A program made the translations under genes and the position numbers. From Ideonella sp. (GTDB taxonomy: Bacteria > Pseudomonadota > Gammaproteobacteria > Burkholderiales > Burkholderiaceae_C), in contig JABTUC010000002.1 of assembly GCA_015075545.1 (NCBI GenBank), positions 1-64,000 on the forward strand: a stretch of DNA of 64,000 bases, in the 5' to 3' direction. Shown in pieces: positions 45,402 through 54,820 of the stretch (positions within the stretch are counted from its first letter, which is position 1; each line of letters begins with the position of its first letter). The notes beneath the pieces are model-generated. The model did no database searches and had not been told where the DNA came from. It saw nothing but the letters and a program-made list of their open reading frames with translations.

Positions 45402-46064
45402 TCAGCGCGCCAACGCCTGCAACAGGAACCGCTGCAGGTCGGCGATCTCGGGCAGGCACACCGAGTGCTCCATCGGGTACTCGTGCCACTGCACGTCGTA
45501 GCCGAGCGCGCGCAGCGCGTCGCGGGTGGCGTGCGCGCGTGGCAGAGCGATCATCGGATCGAACTGGCCATGCGCAAGGAAGATCGGCGTCGCCTGATTG
45601 GCGGCGCTGCGCTCGGCGGCCGTCTTGTCGGCCAGCGGCAGGTAGCCCGAGAGCCCGACGAGGCCAGCCAACCGCTCGCGATGGCGCAGGCCGGTGAGCA
45701 ACGTCATCGCGCAGCCTTGCGAGAACCCGGCCAGCACGATGCGCGATGGTGCGACGCCACGCGCCACCTCGCGGGCGATCAACCCCTCGATCAACGCCTG
45801 CGACGCGCGCAACCCGACCTCGTCCTCCACTGCCGCGCCGCCGAGCGCGAGGATGTCGTACCACGCCGGCATCACGTAGCCGCCGTTGATCGTCACCGCA
45901 CGCATCGGCGCATGCGGCAGCACATGGCGCACCGGCCCCACGGCCTGCAATTCGAGCTGTTCGCACACCGGGACGAAGTCGTCGCCGCTGGCGCCCAGAC
46001 CGTGCAGCACGATCACGCTGGCCTGCGGGGCGGGCCCGGTTTCAATTTCGATGGGTTGTTCCAT
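45402..46064 (-). CDS. Alpha/beta hydrolase (carboxylesterase/phospholipase family)
   Basis: A 220-residue serine hydrolase. It has the oxyanion motif LHGLGASGDDFVP, the nucleophile elbow GFSQGCAMT, an acid residue in HGQFDPMI and the catalytic histidine in EYPMEHSV. It matches the carboxylesterase/acyl-protein-thioesterase-like family (short-chain esters or lysophospholipids). No signal peptide, so cytoplasmic. Confidence 0.93.
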   Translation of the reverse strand: MEQPIEIETGPAPQASVIVLHGLGASGDDFVPVCEQLELQAVGPVRHVLPHAPMRAVTINGGYVMPAWYDILALGGAAVEDEVGLRASQALIEGLIAREVARGVAPSRIVLAGFSQGCAMTLLTGLRHRERLAGLVGLSGYLPLADKTAAERSAANQATPIFLAHGQFDPMIALPRAHATRDALRALGYDVQWHEYPMEHSVCLPEIADLQRFLLQALAR

Positions 46065-46131
46065 GCCCGCATGGTAGAGGCTGACGCGAGGCGGGTGACA
46101 ATCGCGCCGCGCTTCCGATCAGACCCCGAAC

Positions 46132-47403
46132 ATGACCTGCAGCCGTCTTCTGCCCGCCTTTCGCGTCCTGTGCGCCATCGCCTGGCTGGCGGCCGCCGCC
46201 GCGGCAACGGCCCAGACCCCGGCGGCCTCGGCGCCGGCTGCGGCCGCCAGGACGCTGCGCGCGGAGGTGGCCAACCCGGTCAACGCGGCGCAGGATGCAG
46301 CCCGCGCCGGGCAGAAGGAGGTCGCCGAAGCCAAGCTGCGCGAAGCTGCCGCGGTGCCCGACCTCTCGATGTTCGAGCAGGCGGTCATCGAGCGCGGTCG
46401 TGCCGGCGTGTCGCTCGCGCTCGGCGACTGGCCGCAGGCCATGCGCTCGCTCGAAGTGGTGGTCAACAGCAACCAGTTCAACGGCGCCGAACAGTTGCAG
46501 ATGATCGAGTTGCTGGGCAAGGTCGCGTACCAGGAGAAGGACTACCTGCGCGCGGTATCGTGGCTGCGTCGCTATACGGCCGAAGGCGGCGCCGACCCCG
46601 CGGTGCGCGACCTGCTGCCGCAGGCGCTGTACCTGGCCGACGAGTTCAAGCCCGCTGCCGACGAACTCGAGGCGCGCGTCGCCGCCGACGAGGCGGCCGG
46701 CCGCCCGACCCCCGAAGCGACGCTGCGCCTGCTGATCAGTTGCTACTCGCAGCTGAAGGACGATGCCGGCTATGTGCGTGCGCTCGAGCGCTTGGCGCAG
46801 ACGGCGCCCAAGCCCGAGTACTGGAGCGAGTTGCTGGCGCGCGTGACCAAGCAGCCGGGATTCTCCGAGCGCCTGTGGCTCGACGTGTACCGGCTGCGTC
46901 TGGCCGCCAACCTGCTGCGCGACGCCGACGAGTACGTCGAGTTCGCCCAGTTGGCGCTGCACGCCGGCTACCCGGCCGAGGCGCTCGCGGTGATCGACCG
47001 CGGCCTGTCGTTGTCGCTGCTCGGCAACGGCAAGGACGCTGCCGCGCACGCCGAGCTGCGCGAGCGTGCCAGCAAGGCCGCCGAGAGCGACAGCGCCGAC
47101 CTCGGGCGTGCCGAGGCGGCGGCCAAGCGCGCGCGCGAAGGCGACGCGCTGGTCAATGTCGGCTACGCCTACGTCGGTGCCGGGCATCTGTCGAAGGGCA
47201 TCGCGCTGATGGAGCAAGGCGTGGCCAAGGACAACCTGAAACGCGCCGACGAAGCGTGGTTGCACCTCGGACAGGCGCTGTGGCGCGCCGACCGCAGGGA
47301 CGATGCGGTGAAGGCGTTCGCCAGCGTGCAAGGCGCAGACGGCGCGGCGGCGCTGGCGCGCGTGTGGTCGGCCTTCGTGCGCAGCCCTGCGAGCAAGCCG
47401 TGA
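46132..47403 (+). CDS. Secreted TPR-repeat protein
   Basis: A 423-residue protein with a Sec signal peptide (VLCAIAWLAAAAAATAQ). Several helical TPR-like repeats follow (for example ALGDWPQAMRSLEVVV, AYVGAGHLSKGIALMEQGV and AWLHLGQALWRADRRDDAVK). It should be periplasmic and act as a protein-binding scaffold. No enzymatic motif. It is divergent from the esterase, separated by 67 bp. Confidence 0.85.
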   Translation: MTCSRLLPAFRVLCAIAWLAAAAAATAQTPAASAPAAAARTLRAEVANPVNAAQDAARAGQKEVAEAKLREAAAVPDLSMFEQAVIERGRAGVSLALGDWPQAMRSLEVVVNSNQFNGAEQLQMIELLGKVAYQEKDYLRAVSWLRRYTAEGGADPAVRDLLPQALYLADEFKPAADELEARVAADEAAGRPTPEATLRLLISCYSQLKDDAGYVRALERLAQTAPKPEYWSELLARVTKQPGFSERLWLDVYRLRLAANLLRDADEYVEFAQLALHAGYPAEALAVIDRGLSLSLLGNGKDAAAHAELRERASKAAESDSADLGRAEAAAKRAREGDALVNVGYAYVGAGHLSKGIALMEQGVAKDNLKRADEAWLHLGQALWRADRRDDAVKAFASVQGADGAAALARVWSAFVRSPASKP

Positions 47404-47463
47404 CATCGCTGGCCGGTGCGGGCTTGGCATGATGGGGGCTGTCGCGATTCGAAGGACGACTGC

Positions 47464-48042
47464 ATGACGGCACTGGTGATCGGGCTCCTGCTGTTTCTCG
47501 GTGTGCACTCCACGCGCATGGTCGCCGACGGCGCGCGCTCGCGCTTCATCGAGCGCCGGGGTCCGGCGCTGTGGCGCGGCTTGTATTCGCTCGCCTCGGC
47601 GGTCGGACTGGCGCTGATCGTCTGGGGCTTTGCGCAGGCGCGGCAGACGCCGTGGGTGCTGTGGTCGCCGCCGCCGTGGACGCGACCGCTGGCATCGCTG
47701 TCGACGCTGCTGGGCTTCGTGCTGATCGCCGCCGCCTACGTGCCGCGCAACCATTTCAAGACCCTGCTCGGCCACCCGATGGTGATGGGCACCATGCTGT
47801 GGGCGCTGGGACACCTGCTGGCAACGCGCACGCTGGCCGACGTGCTGCTGTTCGGCGGCTTCCTGCTGTGGGGTGGCTGGTGCTTGCGCTCGCTGCGTGC
47901 GCGCGATCGTGCGGCGGAGCCTCGGCGCACGGCGCCGCGGTGGGCGCCCACCGCGGTTGCCGTGGTCGCCGGCGCGGCGTTGTGGTTCGTGTTCGGTCGC
48001 TGGTTGCACGGCTGGCTGATCGGCGTGCAGCCGTTCGCTTGA
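47464..48042 (+). CDS. NnrU family membrane protein
   Basis: A 192-residue integral membrane protein with about five to six helices. It has the NnrU hallmarks: LGVHSTRMV near the N-terminus, GLYSLASAVGLALIVWGF and NHFKTLLGHPMVMGTMLWALGH (split by loops). NnrU proteins are linked to denitrification or to isoprenoid/carotenoid metabolism (the eukaryotic Z-ISO is related) and may bind haem. Its exact substrate is unknown. Confidence 0.9.
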   Translation: MTALVIGLLLFLGVHSTRMVADGARSRFIERRGPALWRGLYSLASAVGLALIVWGFAQARQTPWVLWSPPPWTRPLASLSTLLGFVLIAAAYVPRNHFKTLLGHPMVMGTMLWALGHLLATRTLADVLLFGGFLLWGGWCLRSLRARDRAAEPRRTAPRWAPTAVAVVAGAALWFVFGRWLHGWLIGVQPFA

Positions 48043-48116
48043 TGTGCCGCGATACGACCGACCGGCAATGCCGTCGGCGTCACGCCGGCTGCGCCGACGA
48101 GGCTGCCACGGGCCTG

Positions 48117-48145
48117 TTGACAGAAAAGGGCGAGGTTTGTACGGT
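48117..48145 (+). promoter_or_regulatory. Predicted sigma-70 promoter before the aconitase-family pair
   Basis: TTGACA (48117-48122, perfect) and TACGGT (48140-48145) are 17 bases apart. It lies in the 233-bp gap after nnrU and about 130 bp before the next start codon. The rest of the gap holds nothing recognisable. Confidence 0.4.
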
Positions 48146-48275
48146 GCCGCTGCGTGACCTCCACCTTGCCGCTGCCCCGATCGCCACGCGATCTGCCGGG
48201 TGCTGCGTGAGCAGCTCCAAGAGGGCCGCCACACGCTAGCGAAGTGACGGCACGACGTCCAGGCGCCCGATCACG

Positions 48276-49580
48276 ATGCAACCCCCGGCCGCGCAGGCGC
48301 CGCAATCGCTGGCCCAGAAGCTGATCGCCCGCGCCAGCGGGCGCCCGCACGCGATGCCGGGCGAGTTCGTCGTCTGCCGCGTCGACCTCGCGATGTGCAA
48401 CGACTCCGGCTGCCCGCGGCGGTTGCAGCCGTTGATGGCCGAATTGGGGGCGCCGATCTGGGATCGTCACCGCGTTGCGCTGGTGATCGACCACCATGTG
48501 CCGACCGAGGACGAGGACGCGCGGCGCATCGTGCGCATCGCGCGCGACTGGGCGCGCGAGCATGCGCTGCCGCACGTCTACGACAGCGTCGGTGTTTCGC
48601 ATGTCGTGCTGGCCCATGCCGGCCATCTGCGCCCGGGCATGCTGTGCGTGGGCGGCGACGCGCACGCCACCACCGCCGGCGCGTTCGGCGCCTACATGCT
48701 CGGCGTGGGCAGCACCGAGATGCTCGGCGTGCTGGTCAGTGGCGAGATCTGGGTGCAGGTGCCGCGCACCCTGTTCATGCGCTGGAGCGGCCGACTCGGG
48801 CTCGGGGTGTCGGCCAAGGACATGATGCTGTCGATGATCGGGCGCTTCGGCGTCAACGTCGGCCACCAGCAGGCGATCGAGTACTGTGGCGAGGCCGTGT
48901 CGGCACTGTCGATGGACGAGCGCATGACGCTGGCCAACATGAGCGCCGAACTCGGCGCCCAGGTCGGCCTGATCGCGCCCGACGACCAGACGCGCGCCTG
49001 GCTGTGGCAGGTGGGGCAGCGCGAGGTCGAGCTCGACGCCTGGCACAGCGACGAGGACGCGCCGGGGGTGCGTCACAACTTCGACGCCTCGACGCTGGCT
49101 CCACAGATCGCGTTGCCGCACAGCCCGGCGCTGGCCCGCGACGTGGCCGACATCGAGCCCACGGCGGTCCAGGTGGCGCACATCGGCGGCTGCACCGGCG
49201 CCAAGCTCGACGACTTGCGTGCTGCGGCGCGGGTGCTGGCCGGCTACCGCATCGACCGGCGGGTCCGTCTGCTGGTGGAGCCGGCCAGCGCGCACGAGCG
49301 CGAGATCGCCGAGCGCGAGGGCATCTTGCATCACTTGGAGGCGGCCGGGGCGCAGATTCTGCCGTCGGCGTGCGGCCTGTGCGCCGGTCATGGCAGCGGC
49401 ATTCCCGAAGACAGCACGGCGATCAGCTCGATCGCGCGCAACAGCAGGGGTCGGCTCGGTACCGACAGCGCCCGCGTGTTCCTGGCCTCGCCGTACACCG
49501 TGGCGGCTTCGGCGCTGCGCGGCCGCATCACCGACCCGCGCGAGGTGCTGTGGGACAACGAGGCGGAGGCGGTTTCCTGA
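48276..49580 (+). CDS. Aconitase / 3-isopropylmalate dehydratase family, large subunit
   Basis: A 434-residue hydro-lyase large subunit. The three Fe-S cysteines are in NDSGC-like DLAMCNDSG, IGGCTGAKLDD and SACGLCAGHG. The DHHVP and GGDAHATTAGAFG motifs are also family hallmarks. The partner small subunit follows with an overlapping start codon. The divergent sequence suggests a LeuC-like or homoaconitase-like paralogue of unknown substrate rather than the leucine-pathway enzyme. I cannot exclude that it is the only LeuC copy. Confidence 0.85.
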   Translation: MQPPAAQAPQSLAQKLIARASGRPHAMPGEFVVCRVDLAMCNDSGCPRRLQPLMAELGAPIWDRHRVALVIDHHVPTEDEDARRIVRIARDWAREHALPHVYDSVGVSHVVLAHAGHLRPGMLCVGGDAHATTAGAFGAYMLGVGSTEMLGVLVSGEIWVQVPRTLFMRWSGRLGLGVSAKDMMLSMIGRFGVNVGHQQAIEYCGEAVSALSMDERMTLANMSAELGAQVGLIAPDDQTRAWLWQVGQREVELDAWHSDEDAPGVRHNFDASTLAPQIALPHSPALARDVADIEPTAVQVAHIGGCTGAKLDDLRAAARVLAGYRIDRRVRLLVEPASAHEREIAEREGILHHLEAAGAQILPSACGLCAGHGSGIPEDSTAISSIARNSRGRLGTDSARVFLASPYTVAASALRGRITDPREVLWDNEAEAVS

Positions 49581-50179
49581 TGGACAAGCCGGCGGGGGCT
49601 TCCGGCCTGCTGCAGCGCGGGCGTCGCGTCGCCGGCGTGGCGGCAGCCGCGCATCGGGTATGGCGCCTGCCGCCGGATGTCGACACCGACGCGCTGGCGC
49701 CGGGGCGCTGGATGAAATACGGCGCCGAGGTGATCGCGCAACACTGCCTGGAGACGCTGCGGCCGCAGTTCGCGCTGCAGGTGCGCCCGGGCGACGTGAT
49801 CGTCGCCGGTGCCAACTTCGGTATCGGATCGTCGCGCGAACAGGCGGCGTCGGCGCTGACGCATCTGGGCATCGTCGCGGTGATCGCGCCGTCGTACGGT
49901 GGCCTGTTCTATCGCAACGCGTTCAACGTCGGCCTGCCGCTGCTCACCTGTCGCGACGCCGACGCCATCGGCGACGGCGAATTCGTGGCGTTCGATCTCG
50001 ACTGCGCGTTCGTGCGCTGCGTCGCCGACGCCACGGGCCGCGCGCTGGGTCAGCACGGACCGCGGTTCGGTTGCGACCCGATCCCGCCGTTCCTGCTCGA
50101 AAGGGTGCGCGCCGGCGGCTTGTTGCCGCAATTGAAGCGGCGCCTGCAGAGCGCCGCAACCACGCGCGCTAGAACCTGA
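49580..50179 (+). CDS. Aconitase / 3-isopropylmalate dehydratase family, small subunit
   Basis: A 199-residue swivel-domain subunit. Its hallmarks are RVWRLPPDVDTDALAPGRWM at the N-terminus, VAGANFGIGSSREQAASAL (anion-binding loop) and APSYGGLFYRNAFNVGLP. It starts at the last base of the large-subunit stop (TGATG overlap) and forms the heterodimer with it. Its 3' end overlaps the convergent secreted-protein gene by 11 bp. Confidence 0.87.
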   Translation: MDKPAGASGLLQRGRRVAGVAAAAHRVWRLPPDVDTDALAPGRWMKYGAEVIAQHCLETLRPQFALQVRPGDVIVAGANFGIGSSREQAASALTHLGIVAVIAPSYGGLFYRNAFNVGLPLLTCRDADAIGDGEFVAFDLDCAFVRCVADATGRALGQHGPRFGCDPIPPFLLERVRAGGLLPQLKRRLQSAATTRART

Positions 50180-50624
50180 CGCGCATCCCAAGCGACACCG
50201 GCGGCAGCAGCCGGGCGCGGTTGATGCTGTCGCGCAACTGGGCGAGTTCGCGGTCGAGGTCGGCCTGCGAGGGCGCGCCCAGCGCAGGCCCGAGCCGCGG
50301 CTCGTTGAGGTCGAGCCGGCCCAACGAGATCGAGGCGCTGCTGCCGGCACGCTCGCTGTCGGCCGCGCGATCGAAATTGAACTTGCCGGCCGCGCGCGAT
50401 GCGCTGTCGGGCCAGGCGAGCAGTTCGGCGCGCAACGTGCTGCTCGGCCACGCCGCCATCGGATGACGCGCGACGACTCGCAGCGAGCCGCTCGAAGACA
50501 GCGATGGGGTCGCGTGCGGCGACGACGACGCGGCCAGTGGGTGGAAAGTCTCGGCGCCGACACTCGGGCCACCGGCCAGCGACGCGACGGCTGCGAACAC
50601 GGGCAAGGTCGAACGCGCGAACAT
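50169..50624 (-). CDS. Secreted hypothetical protein
   Basis: A 151-residue protein with AAGGAG six bases before the ATG and a signal peptide (MFARSTLPVFAAVASLAGG, cleavage near VGAE). The mature part is serine- and alanine-rich, with SISLGRLDLNEP and a region of charged helix (DLDRELAQLRDSINRARL), ending in MRVRF. No recognised domain. A longer upstream frame was rejected because it lacks a ribosome-binding site. Confidence 0.75.
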   Translation of the reverse strand: MFARSTLPVFAAVASLAGGPSVGAETFHPLAASSSPHATPSLSSSGSLRVVARHPMAAWPSSTLRAELLAWPDSASRAAGKFNFDRAADSERAGSSASISLGRLDLNEPRLGPALGAPSQADLDRELAQLRDSINRARLLPPVSLGMRVRF

Positions 50625-50788
50625 ACGGTGCTCCTTGCGACTGTCGGCCTGCGATGCGATCGCACCGCGTGCGTGCCCGAGTCTGGCGCTGGCGCGCGCA
50701 CTGCGCCCGTCGTTACAGCGTAACGATCGCCGCGCCAGTGATCGATTCACGCGCGCCCGTCACGCGCCGGCGCACCGTCACAACTGCT

Positions 50789-51577
50789 TCAGAGCGCGAA
50801 GTCGTAGTCGACGATGACCGGGGCGTGGTCGGAAAAGCGCTGCGCGAGGTAGATCGCTTCGCGGCGCGCCTTGGCCGCGACGCCGGGCGTCGCGAGGTGG
50901 TAGTCGAGCCGCCAGCCGACGTTGCGCTCGCGCGCCCGACCGCGATTGCTCCACCAGGTGTACTGCCCGGGCTGGTTGTTCAGGTGCCGGAACACGTCGA
51001 CCAGGCCGGCCTTGTCGAGCAGCCTGGTCAGCCAGGCGCGCTCCTCGGGCAGGAAGCCCGAGTGCTTCTGGTTGCTCTTCCAGTTGCGCAGGTCGATCTC
51101 CCGATGCGCGATGTTGATGTCGCCCACCAGGATGAATTCGCGCTGCCTCTTCAGCCTGCGCAGGTGCGGGTAGATCAGGTCGAGGAAACGGAACTTCGCC
51201 TGCTGGCGGTGCTCGCCGGCGCTGCCGCTGGGGAAGTAGCAACTGATGATGCTCAGGCGGCGCCGGCCGTGATCGAACCGTGCCTCGACATAGCGGCCCT
51301 CGGCGTCGAACTCGCGGTTGCGCAACCCGACGATCACTTCGGTCGGCCGCTTGCGCGCGTAGACGCCGACGCCGGAGTAGCCCTTCTTCTGCGCGAAGTG
51401 GAAGTGCCCTTGCAGCGCGCCGATGCGCTCGAAACGCCCGCTCACGTCGGCCTGCTGCGCCTTGATCTCCTGCACGCCCATACAATCGGCGCCCGCCTTG
51501 GCGGCCCATTGCACGAAGCCCTTGTCGGCCGCCGAGCGGATGCCGTTCAGATTCAGTGTGACGAGGCGAAACCCCAC
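50789..51577 (-). CDS. xth: Exodeoxyribonuclease III
   Basis: A 262-residue AP endonuclease of the exonuclease III family. It has TLNLNGIRSA, the QEIKAQ metal site, the Y-containing SCYFPSG, GDINIAHREIDLRN and the C-terminal WRLDYHLAT and SDHAPVIVDYDF with the catalytic histidine. It nicks abasic sites and trims 3' ends in base-excision repair. It starts with GTG, only 11 bp from the divergent pyrE ATG, so each promoter must lie inside the other gene or the annotated starts are slightly early. Confidence 0.93.
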   Translation of the reverse strand: MGFRLVTLNLNGIRSAADKGFVQWAAKAGADCMGVQEIKAQQADVSGRFERIGALQGHFHFAQKKGYSGVGVYARKRPTEVIVGLRNREFDAEGRYVEARFDHGRRRLSIISCYFPSGSAGEHRQQAKFRFLDLIYPHLRRLKRQREFILVGDINIAHREIDLRNWKSNQKHSGFLPEERAWLTRLLDKAGLVDVFRHLNNQPGQYTWWSNRGRARERNVGWRLDYHLATPGVAAKARREAIYLAQRFSDHAPVIVDYDFAL

Positions 51578-51588
51578 GGCGATCCACG

Positions 51589-52278
51589 ATGACGACTCAG
51601 TACCGCCCGGCTCGTATGCCCGATGCGCTGGCGCAGGAATTCGTGCGCTTTGCGGTCGAGGTCGGTGCGCTGCGATTCGGCGAATTCAGGACCAAGGCCG
51701 GGCGCCTGTCGCCGTACTTCTTCGATGCCGGCGGCTTCGACGATGGCGCCAAGCTCGGCCGGCTCGCCTCATTCTATGCACGGCGGCTGATCGCATCGGA
51801 GGTCGGGTTCGACATGCTGTTCGGGCCGGCGTACAAGGGCATCGCGCTGGCCGCCGCCGTGGCCATCGAGCTCGCGCGGCTCGGCCGCAGCGTGCCCTTC
51901 GCGTACAACCGCAAGGAGGCCAAGGACCACGGTGAGGGGGGTTCTCTGGTCGGCGCGCCGCTGGCCGGCCGCGTTGTGGTGATCGACGACGTGATCTCGG
52001 CCGGTACGTCGGTGCGCGAGTCGGTGGGCTGGATCGGCCGCGCCGGGGCGCAACCGGTGGCGGTGGCGATCGCGTTGGATCGCCAGGAGCGCGCGGCCGA
52101 GGGCGGCGTCGACAAGCCACACTCGGCCGTGCAGTACGTCATGGCTGAATTGGGGATGCAGGTGGTGGCCGTCGCGACACTGGCAGATCTGTTGGAGTAT
52201 CTTTCCGCTGCGAGCGCCGGCACGCTCGCCACCCATGCCGCCGCGGTGGCGGCCTATCGCGATCGATACGGAGTCTGA
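51589..52278 (+). CDS. pyrE: Orotate phosphoribosyltransferase
   Basis: A 229-residue enzyme of pyrimidine synthesis, joining orotate and PRPP to give OMP. It has FGEFRTKAGRLSPYFFDAG, MLFGPAYKGIALAA, FAYNRKEAKDHGEGG and the PRPP motif VVIDDVISAGTS. An alternative ATG at codon 10 (51616) is possible and closer to the family N-terminus. Confidence 0.97.
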   Translation: MTTQYRPARMPDALAQEFVRFAVEVGALRFGEFRTKAGRLSPYFFDAGGFDDGAKLGRLASFYARRLIASEVGFDMLFGPAYKGIALAAAVAIELARLGRSVPFAYNRKEAKDHGEGGSLVGAPLAGRVVVIDDVISAGTSVRESVGWIGRAGAQPVAVAIALDRQERAAEGGVDKPHSAVQYVMAELGMQVVAVATLADLLEYLSAASAGTLATHAAAVAAYRDRYGV

Positions 52279-52282
52279 GCCC

Positions 52283-53023
52283 TTGAGCCTGCAGCGCCGG
52301 CACCCGGTTGGCCTCGACGCGCGGCGCACGCCACGCGGGGCCGTGCTGGCCGCGGGCTTGCTGGTCGGGCTGGCGATGTGCGCGGCGTACTCGCCGGTGC
52401 GCGCGCAGCAGGCCACCAGCCCGGGCGGCATCTACACCTGCGTCGACGACAAGGGCAATCAGTTGCGCTCCGACCGTCCGATCGCCCAGTGCAGCGACCG
52501 CGAGCAGCGGGTGCTCAACCGCGACGGCTCGCTCAAGCGCATCCTGCCGGCGACGCTGACGCCCGATGAGCGCGCAGCGCGCGATGCGAGGCAGCGCAGG
52601 GAGGCCGAGGAGAGGGCTGCCTACAACGACGCGGTGCGGCGCGACCGCAACCTGAAGACGCGGTTTCCCAACGAGGCGGCGCACACGCGGGCTCGCGAGT
52701 CGGCGCTCGAAGCGGTGCGCATGGCGATGCGTGCGTCGCAAGAGCGCATCAAGGAGCTCGAAGCCGAGCGCAAGCCGTTGCTCGACGAGGCCGAGTTCTA
52801 TCGTGGCCGCCAGATGCCTTCGCGCCTGAAGCAGCAATTGGAGGCCAACGAAACCTCGCAGGCCGCGCAGCGCGAGTTGATCCAGACCCAGGAGGCCGAG
52901 GTGATCCGCATCAACGGCATCTACGACGCCGAACTCGAACACCTGCGCAAGCTGTGGAAGGGCGCGCCGCCCGGCTCGATCAGTCTGGTGTCGGCGCCGG
53001 TGTCGGAGCCGGGGACGCGATGA
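52283..53023 (+). CDS. DUF4124-type envelope protein
   Basis: A 246-residue protein if it starts at TTG (52283), with GGAG upstream, five bases after the pyrE stop. A signal-anchor or signal peptide (AVLAAGLLVGLAMCAAYSPV) is followed by a DUF4124-like motif (GGIYTCVDDKGNQLRSDRPI). A long charged coiled-coil makes up the rest (about residues 90-210, heptads such as ERIKELEAERKPLLDEAEF). Function unknown; a periplasmic structural role is plausible. Confidence 0.7.
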   Translation: MSLQRRHPVGLDARRTPRGAVLAAGLLVGLAMCAAYSPVRAQQATSPGGIYTCVDDKGNQLRSDRPIAQCSDREQRVLNRDGSLKRILPATLTPDERAARDARQRREAEERAAYNDAVRRDRNLKTRFPNEAAHTRARESALEAVRMAMRASQERIKELEAERKPLLDEAEFYRGRQMPSRLKQQLEANETSQAAQRELIQTQEAEVIRINGIYDAELEHLRKLWKGAPPGSISLVSAPVSEPGTR

Positions 53024-53334
53024 TGCGCGCCGGACGATCCCCATGGTTCGTCTGCGCTACCGGCGCGTGGCTTGCGTTCGTCGCTGTGGGCGCAGCCGCG
53101 CGCCCTGCCACCTACCAGTGCGGCGAAGAGCTCGAGGTGAAGGTCGACTTCACGCCGCGCCAGGCGCAGCTGCACTTGCGCGAACAGGATCACACGCTGC
53201 AGCGCGTGAAGTCGGCGCGCGACGGGCACTATGTCAATCGCGCGGTGGGGCTCGAGTTGATCGCCTACAAGAGCGATCTGCGCCTGCGCGAAGGCCGTCG
53301 CGAGCTGCAGTGCAGGCTGAAGATCACACCGTGA
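53020..53334 (+). CDS. MliC-like lysozyme inhibitor family protein
   Basis: A 104-residue secreted protein whose ATG overlaps the DUF4124 gene stop (ATGA). A signal peptide (FVCATGAWLAFVAVGAAA) precedes a small beta-barrel domain with YQCGEELEVKV, the SARDGHYVN segment (the SASG-Y motif region) and RELQCRL, whose two cysteines would form the disulphide. This pattern resembles MliC/PliC-type inhibitors of C-type lysozyme. The similarity is moderate. Confidence 0.6.
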   Translation: MMRAGRSPWFVCATGAWLAFVAVGAAARPATYQCGEELEVKVDFTPRQAQLHLREQDHTLQRVKSARDGHYVNRAVGLELIAYKSDLRLREGRRELQCRLKITP

Positions 53335-53343
53335 TTCCGGCAT

Positions 53344-53360
53344 CGCGCTGAAGCGCCGCT

Positions 53361-53368
<8 letters not shown>
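53344..53368. terminator. Hairpin between convergent mliC-like and gatB genes
   Basis: A 10-bp stem (CGCGCTGAAG with its complement) with a five-base loop. Its right arm covers the gatB stop codon. There is no T-run on either strand, so it would be a weak bidirectional terminator. Confidence 0.4.
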
Positions 53369-54818
<1,450 letters not shown>

Positions 54819-54820
54819 CG

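Noticed and set aside
48113-48122. CTGTTGACA at 48114 as a second copy of the MITE end
   Set aside because: Only nine bases match and no partner repeat follows; it reads better as a -35 box.
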